Part shown: positions 8,896 through 16,092 of the stretch, one piece after another
Position numbering within the stretch: position 1 is the first letter of the stretch
How the letters are laid out: every line of letters begins with the position of its first letter
NCBI RefSeq assembly: GCF_016482825.1
Contig: NZ_JAEMNV010000001.1
Coordinates: 62,001 to 126,000, forward strand
Origin: Antrihabitans stalagmiti
GTDB taxonomy: Bacteria; Actinomycetota; Actinomycetes; Mycobacteriales; Mycobacteriaceae
Reading direction: 5' to 3'
DNA length: 64,000 nucleotides
Program-made: the position numbers and the translations under genes
The notes under the pieces: model-generated
The model's database searches: none
What the model saw: only the letters and a program-made list of their open reading frames with translations
What the model was told of the DNA's origin: nothing

Positions 8896-10055
8896 TGCGA
8901 GTGGCCATCTGGTGGCGTGAGCAGTCGGGGCCGGCGAAATTCCGTCTTTATGCACAGCTCACGCTCCCGGTGGCCATCGCTGCGGTCGTGGTCCTTGCGA
9001 GCATCGTCAGCGCAGCGGTGCCACTGGCTGCTGCCGGGATCGTCGTCTCCGGGATCGCGGCGATTCTTGCCGTGCAGGCCCAACCCGATCTGGCCGCGTG
9101 GAGTACATCCGCGCTACGGCGGTGGGCGCTTCCGGTCGGGACATCGATCCTGATCGCGGTCTGGCTGGCCTGTGTCGCCGCAATCTACCTGGGAACCGAC
9201 GAGTCCGACGGTGACGCGATTCGCTCGACAGGGCTGATCTGCGCACTGCTCCTGGCGCAGTCGGTCGTTCCGTTCCTGCGATACCGGTGGTGGATCGTTG
9301 TCGGGATCGGAATCGCCACCGGCGCAGCCCTCGGATCGTCTCTTGCCGGGGGTGTGCGGTTGGCTGCGCTGACTGCTGCCCTTGCCGCTGTCATCGTTGC
9401 CAGCACCCTGTTGACGAGATGGGGCCTTCAGATCGTCGAAGACCTGGATCGCGCCAAAACGATCGAGGCGCAGTTGCAGGTTGCCGAAGAGCGATTGCGT
9501 TTCGCGCGCGACCTACACGATGTGGTCGGCCGCGGGTTCTCGGCGATCGCTGTCAAAAGTGAACTCGCCGCGACACTCTCGCGATCCGGAGCCGCCGACC
9601 GCGCGGCCACCGAGATGGAGGACGTCAGGCACCTCGCTGTCGAATCCATGAACAGAATGCGCGATCTCGTCCGTGGCTACCGGGACATCAATCTCGAAGG
9701 TGAGGTTGCCGGAGCCCGCTCGCTGCTGGCGGCCGCGGGCTGTCAGCTCACCATCGAGGGCGACCCGACCCGGATTCCAGCGCAGTTCCACGAGGTCACC
9801 GCCTGGGTCGTGCGCGAAGGCACGACGAACATCGTCAAGCATTCGGCAGCCACAACGGCGACGATGACCTTCGGCGGCGCCGGAATGTCGTTGCGCAACA
9901 ACGGTGTCTCCGTCAAGTCCCGCTCTGCCCGTGATCCAGCTCAGCAGTCGGGTCTGCGCGGACTCGCCGAGCGGCTCGCCACTGTCGGCGCGGTGCTGAA
10001 CACCACCGCCACCGGCGATCATTTTGTGCTCGAAATACGTTGGGAGAAATCGTGA
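8892..10055 (+). CDS. Sensor histidine kinase, NarL/DesK (HisKA_3) family
   Basis: A 387-residue kinase. The N-terminal half (about residues 20-175) is a membrane block of roughly six helices without a large extracellular domain. It is followed by a coiled linker, a HisKA_3 dimerisation domain with phospho-acceptor His209 in RDLHDVVGRG, and a HATPase_c domain (about 285-385) with VREGTTNIVKHS (N box) and SGLRGLAERL (G box). The multi-helix sensor resembles DesK-type kinases that read membrane state or transporter activity. The start ATG overlaps the permease stop (ATGA) and the stop overlaps the regulator start (GTGA). Confidence 0.92.
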   Translation: MMRVAIWWREQSGPAKFRLYAQLTLPVAIAAVVVLASIVSAAVPLAAAGIVVSGIAAILAVQAQPDLAAWSTSALRRWALPVGTSILIAVWLACVAAIYLGTDESDGDAIRSTGLICALLLAQSVVPFLRYRWWIVVGIGIATGAALGSSLAGGVRLAALTAALAAVIVASTLLTRWGLQIVEDLDRAKTIEAQLQVAEERLRFARDLHDVVGRGFSAIAVKSELAATLSRSGAADRAATEMEDVRHLAVESMNRMRDLVRGYRDINLEGEVAGARSLLAAAGCQLTIEGDPTRIPAQFHEVTAWVVREGTTNIVKHSAATTATMTFGGAGMSLRNNGVSVKSRSARDPAQQSGLRGLAERLATVGAVLNTTATGDHFVLEIRWEKS

Positions 10056-10672
10056 TTCCAGTCCTGCTCGCCGATGACGAAAACCTGATTCGAACCGCAA
10101 TGGCGGCGATGCTCGACCTCGAAGACGATATCGACGTGATCGCCGACGTCGAATCCGGCGAAGAGTTGATCGCCATCTGGCGGCGGCGAGTCGACGACGG
10201 TGAGCAGGACGCAATGGCGGTCATCGACTTGCAGATGCGCGGTATGGACGGAATCGACACTGCAATCGAACTGCTGGCACTTACTCCTGGAGCCGGCATT
10301 CTGATCGTCACCAGCCATGGCCGACCGGGCTATCTGAAACGAGCACTCACCGCCGGGGTGCGGGGCTTTCTACCCAAAACCACTTCTGCGGCAACGCTTG
10401 CCGAAGTCATCCGCACGGTAGCGAACGGCGGACGCCACGTCGACCCACAACTTGCTGCCGAAGCCATCAGCACAGGTGACACGGTGCTCACCGCACGCGA
10501 AGCCGACGTACTCGAGTACGCCATCGATGGTGCGTCCACAGAGGAAATCGCGATCCGCGCTCACCTGTCGCTTGGCACCACACGCAACTATCTATCGACG
10601 GCGATGGCCAAACTGGGTGCGTCCAACCGATACGAAGCGGCTCTCACCGCGCGCAAGTACGGATGGATTTGA
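10052..10672 (+). CDS. Response regulator, NarL/LuxR family
   Basis: A 206-residue regulator. The receiver domain has the acidic pair at Asp8/Asp9, the predicted phosphorylation site Asp59 in VIDLQM and the conserved Lys in FLPKTTS. The C-terminal LuxR-type helix-turn-helix runs from LTAREADVLEYA to the end. It starts at a GTG overlapping the kinase stop, completing a five-gene coupled operon, and is the cognate partner of the kinase. It probably controls this operon, as is common for kinase-regulator-ABC exporter units, but no operator was identified. Confidence 0.93.
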   Translation: MIPVLLADDENLIRTAMAAMLDLEDDIDVIADVESGEELIAIWRRRVDDGEQDAMAVIDLQMRGMDGIDTAIELLALTPGAGILIVTSHGRPGYLKRALTAGVRGFLPKTTSAATLAEVIRTVANGGRHVDPQLAAEAISTGDTVLTAREADVLEYAIDGASTEEIAIRAHLSLGTTRNYLSTAMAKLGASNRYEAALTARKYGWI

Positions 10673-10676
10673 CCGG

Positions 10677-11459
10677 TCAGCACTGATCGTTGATCAAACG
10701 ATCGAGTCGTTGCTGGGCGAGGGCGATCATCTGAATGTTTCCACCTTCGCGGGGGCGGGCTTGGAGTGCGCTCAGTGTTGCCCGTGCGTCGGCGAGGTCG
10801 CGTTCGAGTTCTTCGCAGCGCCGTTGCTCGTTCTGTTCGTCCTGGCGTCGATCCGCGCCGTCGTCCTGACTGATGTTGACGGCGTTGCGGAGGGTTCCCG
10901 TGGCTGATCGCTCGAGTCCGCGGCCGCCTTCCTCGCGGACGATCCAGCCGACCGTGAAAGTTTGGCCGTTTTCGTCGAGCGCTGTTCGGTAGACGCCCTC
11001 GTTCGTTTGCGCAGGTGCGGCGGTGAAGGCATGGTCGGTGCCACCGATCCGGACGGTGCCTGTCACTGTCGAACCGTCCACTTGGGCGTCGACAGTGGTG
11101 CCGTTCGGATCAGCGAGGGCAAGCCGGGAGGTGTCGAACGACCCCGCCGGCCAGGCCCAAGTGGTCGCACCGTCGCAGACGAAAGCAACTGCTTTGTCGC
11201 CGGATACGACGACCGCGATGTAGGCGTTCGTGCCGTCGACGCTGCCGAGGTAGGTGTCGGCTGGACGTGGCGCGTCGGCGAACGGGGATGGGATCGAGTC
11301 GAGGATCGACTGTGCGTCTGCCGCTGCTGCAGGCGACGCCGCAGCCGAGGTGGATGTCGTTGTAGCAGTGGGGGAGTCGTCGCTACTGCACCCGGCTAGT
11401 GCCGTGAGTCCGGTTGCTGCGACGGTAGCGAGGGCGATGCGAATCGGCAGGTGACGCAT
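10677..11459 (-). CDS. Predicted lipoprotein with coiled-coil C-terminus
   Basis: 260 residues. The N-terminus has a lipoprotein signal with lipobox LTALAGC (Cys at about residue 23), followed by a Ser/Thr/Ala-rich linker. The middle (about 60-190) looks like a compact beta-rich domain. The C-terminal 60 residues are highly charged and probably helical or coiled coil, ending in NDQC. No family was recognised. The ATG has GGAGAA upstream. The gene converges on the response regulator with 4 bp between stops. Confidence 0.75.
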   Translation of the reverse strand: MRHLPIRIALATVAATGLTALAGCSSDDSPTATTTSTSAAASPAAAADAQSILDSIPSPFADAPRPADTYLGSVDGTNAYIAVVVSGDKAVAFVCDGATTWAWPAGSFDTSRLALADPNGTTVDAQVDGSTVTGTVRIGGTDHAFTAAPAQTNEGVYRTALDENGQTFTVGWIVREEGGRGLERSATGTLRNAVNISQDDGADRRQDEQNEQRRCEELERDLADARATLSALQARPREGGNIQMIALAQQRLDRLINDQC

Positions 11460-11579
11460 GGTCGTTCTCCGGATCGGTTCGGCGGGGGAGTAGCTCTGCT
11501 CCTACCCAGGTACGAGTAATGCGATCACAAAGTTCGAGTTCACAAAAGACCCGACGAGGGCGCGTAACAACTGTTAATG

Positions 11580-11597
11580 CTTAGCTCTTGCGCTAAG
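11580..11597. promoter_or_regulatory. Inverted repeat, probable ArsR-type operator
   Basis: CTTAGC (11580-11585), six bases, GCTAAG (11592-11597). It sits about 25-40 bp upstream of the ArsR gene start, overlapping the expected -35 region, as autoregulatory ArsR operators do. A -10-like GATACT follows at 11609-11614. Confidence 0.5.
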
Positions 11598-11621
11598 TTT
11601 TGATCCTTGATACTTTGCCTT

Positions 11622-11963
11622 ATGGCTCAGTATTCGCAGAACCTCGACGGAGTCTTCCAGGCTCTGGCGGATCCAACACGGCGTGCGGTGCTTGGTCGAC
11701 TCGGTCAGGGCCCCGCGAGCATCAGCGAGCTGGCAAGGCCGTTCGATATGGCCTTGCCGTCGTTTATGAAGCACATCCACCTTCTGGAGGGCAGCGGTTG
11801 GATCCGTACCCACAAGACCGGACGTGTGCGGACCTGTGTCATCGAACGGACCTCGTTCGACGTCGTGGAGTCCTGGCTCGCCGAACAGCAAAGGCTCTGG
11901 CAGGGCCGCACGGACAGACTCGAAGCATTCGTCACCAATTACGAAGAGGGAGAACAGAAATGA
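11622..11963 (+). CDS. ArsR family transcriptional regulator
   Basis: A 113-residue winged helix-turn-helix protein. It carries the ArsR-family signature ALADPTRRAVLGRL near the N-terminus, the helix-turn-helix ISELARPFDMALPSFMKHI and a wing ending in GRVRTC. No metal-binding cysteine pair is seen, in line with the metal-independent ArsR regulators that accompany SRPBCC genes. The ATG at 11622 is preferred because GATACT lies seven bases upstream, fitting a leaderless transcript. The TGA overlaps the next start (ATGA). Confidence 0.88.
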   Translation: MAQYSQNLDGVFQALADPTRRAVLGRLGQGPASISELARPFDMALPSFMKHIHLLEGSGWIRTHKTGRVRTCVIERTSFDVVESWLAEQQRLWQGRTDRLEAFVTNYEEGEQK

Positions 11964-12439
11964 CGTCATCGACACACCCCGAGCTCGACCTTACGATCAC
12001 GCGAATCATCAAGGCGCCACGCGAGGCGGTGTGGAAGGCCTGGGCCGACCCGACCCGCTTCGAGCAGTGGTGGGTTCCGGCGCCTGCGGTCTGCAAGGTT
12101 GCGGAGATGGACCTGCGGCCCGGAGGTTCGTTTCGTACGCTGATCAGCGAAGACGGCGGCGATTTCGCTCCGCACCTGAACGGCTGCTTCCTTGCCATCG
12201 ACGATCTCGAACGGATCGTGTTCACCAACTCGCTCGTCGGTGGTTGGCGACCCGCCGAAGACCCGTTTATGACGGCAGTCATCACGATGCGCGACCATCC
12301 GCTCGGTACCGAGTACATCGCCAATGCGATGCACCGCAACGTCGTCGATCGCGATCAGCACGAAGAGCTCGGTTTCTACGACGGGTGGGGGACTGTGATC
12401 GACCAGCTCGCTGGAGTTGTCGAGCGCGTTGAAGTGTAG
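11960..12439 (+). CDS. SRPBCC/AHSA1-family protein
   Basis: A 159-residue protein of the START-like SRPBCC fold. The opening segment TRIIKAPREAVWKAWADP and the FEQWWVPA and LRPGGSFRT motifs are characteristic of AHSA1-type (activator of Hsp90 ATPase homologue) proteins, which bind small hydrophobic ligands. The gene overlaps the ArsR regulator by four bases; ArsR-SRPBCC pairs are a common actinobacterial arrangement in which the regulator controls both genes. Its ligand is unknown. Confidence 0.88.
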   Translation: MTSSTHPELDLTITRIIKAPREAVWKAWADPTRFEQWWVPAPAVCKVAEMDLRPGGSFRTLISEDGGDFAPHLNGCFLAIDDLERIVFTNSLVGGWRPAEDPFMTAVITMRDHPLGTEYIANAMHRNVVDRDQHEELGFYDGWGTVIDQLAGVVERVEV

Positions 12440-12524
12440 GGCGGGCTGATCCAACCCTGTTGTGTCCCTTGCGGATTGTCGCCGAGGGAGAGAATGGAAC
12501 GCGCCGCGCAAGTAGTCCATCGAG

Positions 12525-12574
12525 TGCATAGTTCTTCAGGCAAATTCCGCGCATCGAACCTGAACAACTATGCA
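12525..12574. repeat. Imperfect inverted repeat, 16-bp arms
   Basis: Arms 12525-12540 (TGCATAGTTCTTCAGG) and 12559-12574 pair in 15 of 16 positions around an 18-bp loop. It lies between the SRPBCC gene and the enoyl-CoA hydratase gene, ending 28 bp before the latter's start. It may be a terminator without a U-tract or a regulator site. Confidence 0.55.
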
Positions 12575-12602
12575 GTCGGCGGCCTTCTCTAGGCTGAGCG
12601 AC

Positions 12603-13367
12603 ATGACTCCGACCGAAGACCTCGTCTTGCTCGAGCGCGAAGGTGCAGTGCGGACCATCCGGCTCAACGCGCCGCAGCGTCGCAATGCACTCGACGCCGA
12701 CCTGCTTCGCGAACTGGCAGCGGCGATCGAGACGGTGCGAGCCGATGGTGATGCCCGCGCGCTGATCGTCGCGGGTGCGGGCAAATCGTTCTGTGCTGGA
12801 GCCGATCTCGGTGGCATGTTCGGCGACATCACGAGACCTGTGCATGAGCTGCGGCGCCATCTCAAAGGTGTCTACGGGTCGTTTCTCGGTATCCGAGACC
12901 TGACGATCCCGACGATCGCGGCAGTGCAGGGCGCCGCAGTAGGTGCCGGAATGAACATCGCCCTCGCGTGCGACATCGTGGTCGCCGGACCTCGCGCTGC
13001 GTTCGGACCGACTTTCGCGGAAATCGGGTTGCATCCAGGCGGCGGCTGCTCGTTTATGCTCACCGAGAGGATGGGTCCCGCGCAGGCCACCGCTGCGTTG
13101 CTGTCCGGCGACATCATCAAGGCGGACAATGCAATTCGTCTCGGACTCGCGAACATTCTCGCCGACGAGCCGGAGGTGAAAGCGCGTGAACTCGCCACCA
13201 GGTTCGCTGCCCGCAGTCCCGAACTCAACGCCAACATCAAGAGGTCGGTGCAGATCGCGACCACGTCGGATCTGGCTACGTCGGTCGATTTCGAATCGTG
13301 GGCGCAGGCGTCATCGGTCGGCAGCGACGAATTCAGGCGCTACCTCGACAACTTCGGCAAAGCCTGA
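12603..13367 (+). CDS. Enoyl-CoA hydratase/isomerase family protein
   Basis: A 254-residue crotonase-fold protein. The two oxyanion-hole regions are present: AGKSFCAGADLGG (about residues 59-71) and VQGAAVGAGMNIALACDIV (about 104-122). The usual catalytic Glu-rich positions were not verified, so either hydratase or isomerase activity is possible. The ATG at 12603 is seven bases after TAGGCT (12590-12595), a leaderless arrangement; an in-frame ATG at 12570 is less likely. It converges on the oxygenase gene, with 6 bp between them. Confidence 0.88.
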   Translation: MTPTEDLVLLEREGAVRTIRLNAPQRRNALDADLLRELAAAIETVRADGDARALIVAGAGKSFCAGADLGGMFGDITRPVHELRRHLKGVYGSFLGIRDLTIPTIAAVQGAAVGAGMNIALACDIVVAGPRAAFGPTFAEIGLHPGGGCSFMLTERMGPAQATAALLSGDIIKADNAIRLGLANILADEPEVKARELATRFAARSPELNANIKRSVQIATTSDLATSVDFESWAQASSVGSDEFRRYLDNFGKA

Positions 13368-13373
13368 CGGCGA

Positions 13374-15671
13374 TCACGCGTCGAAGTCGAGTCGAACCTT
13401 CTCGCTCGCGGCGCGCGTTTGGCAGGTCAGCACGAACCCGTCGGCAACTTCGTCGTCGGAGAGGATGAAGTTCGCCGCCATCGGTGTTGCCTGGCCATCG
13501 CACACCTTGGCCCTGCACATTCCACACACCGCTTCCCTGCACGACCACGGAATGTCCTGTCCGGTGCGCAGTGCCGCGTCGAGCAGTAGCTCGTTGTCGG
13601 TGAGCTCGATCGTTTCGTCTGCACCTTCGAAGTCGAATCGCAGCTGCGCGCCCGCAACGCTGGTGGCATCGGTCGGTGCCGGTTTGGCGGTGACTGCTGA
13701 TGTCGATGCGATCGTGTTGAACAGCTCCAGGTGAATTGCTTTGCGCGACACGTCCTTGGCAAGCAGGGCATCGCGAACAGCTTCGGTCATCGGAGCCGGT
13801 CCGCACAGGAACCAGTGGGCGGCGTCCTCCAGCTCGAGTTCGGCGAGTCGGTCCGCGTCGATGAATCCGCTGGCAAACCCCGCGCCGCTTCTGCCGCCCT
13901 TTTCGAGCACGTGCAGCACCGTCAGCCGATCCCCGTATTGCCGGTCCAGGGCGGCGATTTCGTCGAAGAACATCACCGAACTTCGATCCTTGTTGGCGTA
14001 CAGCAAGGTGAATCGGCTGTCGGGCTCTTCCTCGAGGACACTGGCCATGATCGATAGAATCGGTGTGATGCCGCTGCCGCCTGCGACACCCACGTAGTGC
14101 AACGCGTTGGCTGCGTCCAGTTCGGTATGGAACCGACCGGCGGGTGGGACCACGTCGACCTCGTCGCCGACTTTCAACTTCTCGACGACGTAGGTCGAGA
14201 AGACGCCGTTGGGTGTCTGCTTGACGCCGACTCGCAAGGTTTGTGCGGAGACGGGCGCACATATCGAGTAACTCCGCCGGACTTTTTCGCCGTCGATGAC
14301 GGCTTCGACAGTGAGGTACTGCCCCTGCTTGTAGCGATAGGTCTCGGCGAGTTCGGGCGCAACGTCGAACGTGACGGCGACACTGTCGGGAGTCAGCCGA
14401 GTCACGTCGCTGACGGTGAGTCGGTGGACGCTCTTCGAACTCTCCGGTCGTAGGCGCGGCCGCTCCGACGGTGCGAGCGGATCACCGATCAGGCCCCACG
14501 GTAGAAACCCGGTGGCGCGCCGAATCGCCTGGACGGGAGCCGAATTGGTCACCATGTCCGGCAGCGACAACGATGTTCCGTTGGAGGGCCCCGACTCCTC
14601 ACGCGGTTTCGGTTGTTTACCCGGCCCCGATCCCGCGCCCGCGAGGGTGCCGCGGCTCAACTTGCCGAGCCCTGGAATGGTCAGGATCTTCGTCGCTGCA
14701 GCGAACGCCGCTGCGGTTCCGGTGTCGACGCCCCGACCTAGCACCCCGCGCTCGACGTCGGCGTCGTTGATCAAATGGCTGGCGCGCCAAAGCCCAGCGG
14801 CGGGTCCACCGATCAGGTTGTTCTCGCTCAAGAACTCGACCACGTTCTTGCCCCAGTCGGCGCGAGTTCGGTGCATGTTCGGGTTTTCGCGGGCCGTCTT
14901 GTAAGCCTTACCGGGGTCGAGGCCGATCGCGCCGTACACCCCGGGACTGATCAGAGCTTCGACGATGGCGAATCCGACTACGGCGCAGAGGGTTTGCTGA
15001 ATCAGCAACTCGGCGGGGTCCAGACCCTGCTTCATCATGTCGGAGATCTGTTCACGCGCGAATCGAATGTGCCGCGCTTCTTCGGTGACGTGAATCTGGT
15101 TGATACGCTTGATCAGCGGCTCTATCGTCTCGTCGGACAACATCTCGCGCTGAGCTTCGTCGAGTATCTCCTCGGCTACCAGGATCGCAGCGTACGAGCT
15201 GGGTCCCCAGGTGATCGCCTTGAAGACGCGGCCGAGTTCGTTGAGCACCTTCGAGTGCCGGTGCGGTGGAATGCCGGTGCGCGCGAGCACTTTTCCGAAC
15301 ATGATCGAGTGGTGGCATTCGTCGGCAACCTCGGTGAGCGCCCACTGCATGTGTGCCGTGCGCGGATCCATGTCGTAGGCGCTGCGAAGCACCAACTGCA
15401 TGAGGATCATCTCGAACCAGATCCCCGTGCTCATCACGCTGCCGAATTCGTGACGCGTCAACTCGACGCGCTGGGTTGGGGACAGGGTCTCCCAGATGTC
15501 TGTGCCGTAGAGAGTCGAGCGATGCAGCGGCATAAACGGTGCGTCCCCGACAAGTGGAGCGTCCCAATCGATGTCGGACCAGGGATCGTAGGACTGCTTG
15601 AGCGAGGATTTGATCAGCCTGCTCGAGATCTTCTCGGATGCCTCGAAACGTTCGTCGACTGCGCCGGTCAT
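13374..15671 (-). CDS. Fused AurF-type diiron oxygenase, flavin reductase and 2Fe-2S ferredoxin
   Basis: A 765-residue three-part fusion. Residues about 20-310 resemble AurF-type diiron N-oxygenases, with candidate ligands Glu75 (HEFG), Glu118-x-x-His121 (DECHH), Glu167/168 and Glu198-x-x-His201 (EEARH). After a low-complexity linker (about 320-400), residues 410-640 form a ferredoxin-NADP reductase-type module with RRSYS for flavin binding at 464-468 and GGSGITP at 530-536. The C-terminus is a plant-type ferredoxin with Cys711, Cys716, Cys719 and Cys750. The design implies that NAD(P)H electrons pass within one chain to the diiron site. The ATG at 15671 follows GGAGG; an upstream ATG at 15785 is unlikely. 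The substrate is unknown. Confidence 0.9.
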   Translation of the reverse strand: MTGAVDERFEASEKISSRLIKSSLKQSYDPWSDIDWDAPLVGDAPFMPLHRSTLYGTDIWETLSPTQRVELTRHEFGSVMSTGIWFEMILMQLVLRSAYDMDPRTAHMQWALTEVADECHHSIMFGKVLARTGIPPHRHSKVLNELGRVFKAITWGPSSYAAILVAEEILDEAQREMLSDETIEPLIKRINQIHVTEEARHIRFAREQISDMMKQGLDPAELLIQQTLCAVVGFAIVEALISPGVYGAIGLDPGKAYKTARENPNMHRTRADWGKNVVEFLSENNLIGGPAAGLWRASHLINDADVERGVLGRGVDTGTAAAFAAATKILTIPGLGKLSRGTLAGAGSGPGKQPKPREESGPSNGTSLSLPDMVTNSAPVQAIRRATGFLPWGLIGDPLAPSERPRLRPESSKSVHRLTVSDVTRLTPDSVAVTFDVAPELAETYRYKQGQYLTVEAVIDGEKVRRSYSICAPVSAQTLRVGVKQTPNGVFSTYVVEKLKVGDEVDVVPPAGRFHTELDAANALHYVGVAGGSGITPILSIMASVLEEEPDSRFTLLYANKDRSSVMFFDEIAALDRQYGDRLTVLHVLEKGGRSGAGFASGFIDADRLAELELEDAAHWFLCGPAPMTEAVRDALLAKDVSRKAIHLELFNTIASTSAVTAKPAPTDATSVAGAQLRFDFEGADETIELTDNELLLDAALRTGQDIPWSCREAVCGMCRAKVCDGQATPMAANFILSDDEVADGFVLTCQTRAASEKVRLDFDA

Positions 15672-15703
15672 GTCGCCTCCAAATGCACCGTCAAAAACAC
15701 CGC

Positions 15704-15719
15704 TGTGACCTAGATCACG
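15704..15719. promoter_or_regulatory. CRP/GlxR-type binding site
   Basis: TGTGACCTAGATCACG matches the actinobacterial CRP/GlxR consensus TGTGANNTANNTCACA in all but the final base. It lies in the 127-bp divergent region, 33-48 bp upstream of the diiron oxygenase start codon. Confidence 0.65.
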
Positions 15720-15786
15720 GAGCCTAACATCGGCATCGGCACGAGGCAGTGGTGTTGCGAATCCCGGTTCAGGTGTTGGGCGCACC

Positions 15787-15792
15787 TAGAAT
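15787..15792 (+). promoter_or_regulatory. -10 element of a leaderless promoter
   Basis: TAGAAT lies six bases before the ATG at 15799, so transcription would start at or next to the start codon. No Shine-Dalgarno sequence is present. Confidence 0.5.
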
Positions 15793-15798
15793 CGACCG

Positions 15799-16092
15799 AT
15801 GGCGAAATACGGTCTCTGGCAATCGGTTAAGCATTACATGCTCAGCGACCTGAGGCCGGTTCTCGAGTCAGATTCGATCGCCGATCTGGAGAATTTTGCG
15901 TTGGAACGCGGCTGGTACGCGCCGGCTCCCGCCGTCATCGCCCGCAACGACATGGGCACGTGGATTCCGTCGATCTGGGTGCGTAAGTCCGGTCTCGTCG
16001 ACTTGAAGCCGGACCAGCCGATCAAGTACGTGGAGGTTCGCGAAGGCAAGCGGCCGTGGCCGAACCATCTCGGCGAGCCGCCGAGCGTCTGA
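15799..16092 (+). CDS. Conserved hypothetical small protein
   Basis: A 97-residue soluble protein without signal or membrane segment, rich in Trp, Tyr and Pro, with regular secondary-structure spacing and normal local codon use. No family was recognised. It has a leaderless-type promoter directly upstream. Its 3' end overlaps the last 71 bases of the convergent GGDEF-EAL gene, which weakens confidence slightly, although the overlapping part of the partner is a non-domain tail. Confidence 0.6.
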   Translation: MAKYGLWQSVKHYMLSDLRPVLESDSIADLENFALERGWYAPAPAVIARNDMGTWIPSIWVRKSGLVDLKPDQPIKYVEVREGKRPWPNHLGEPPSV

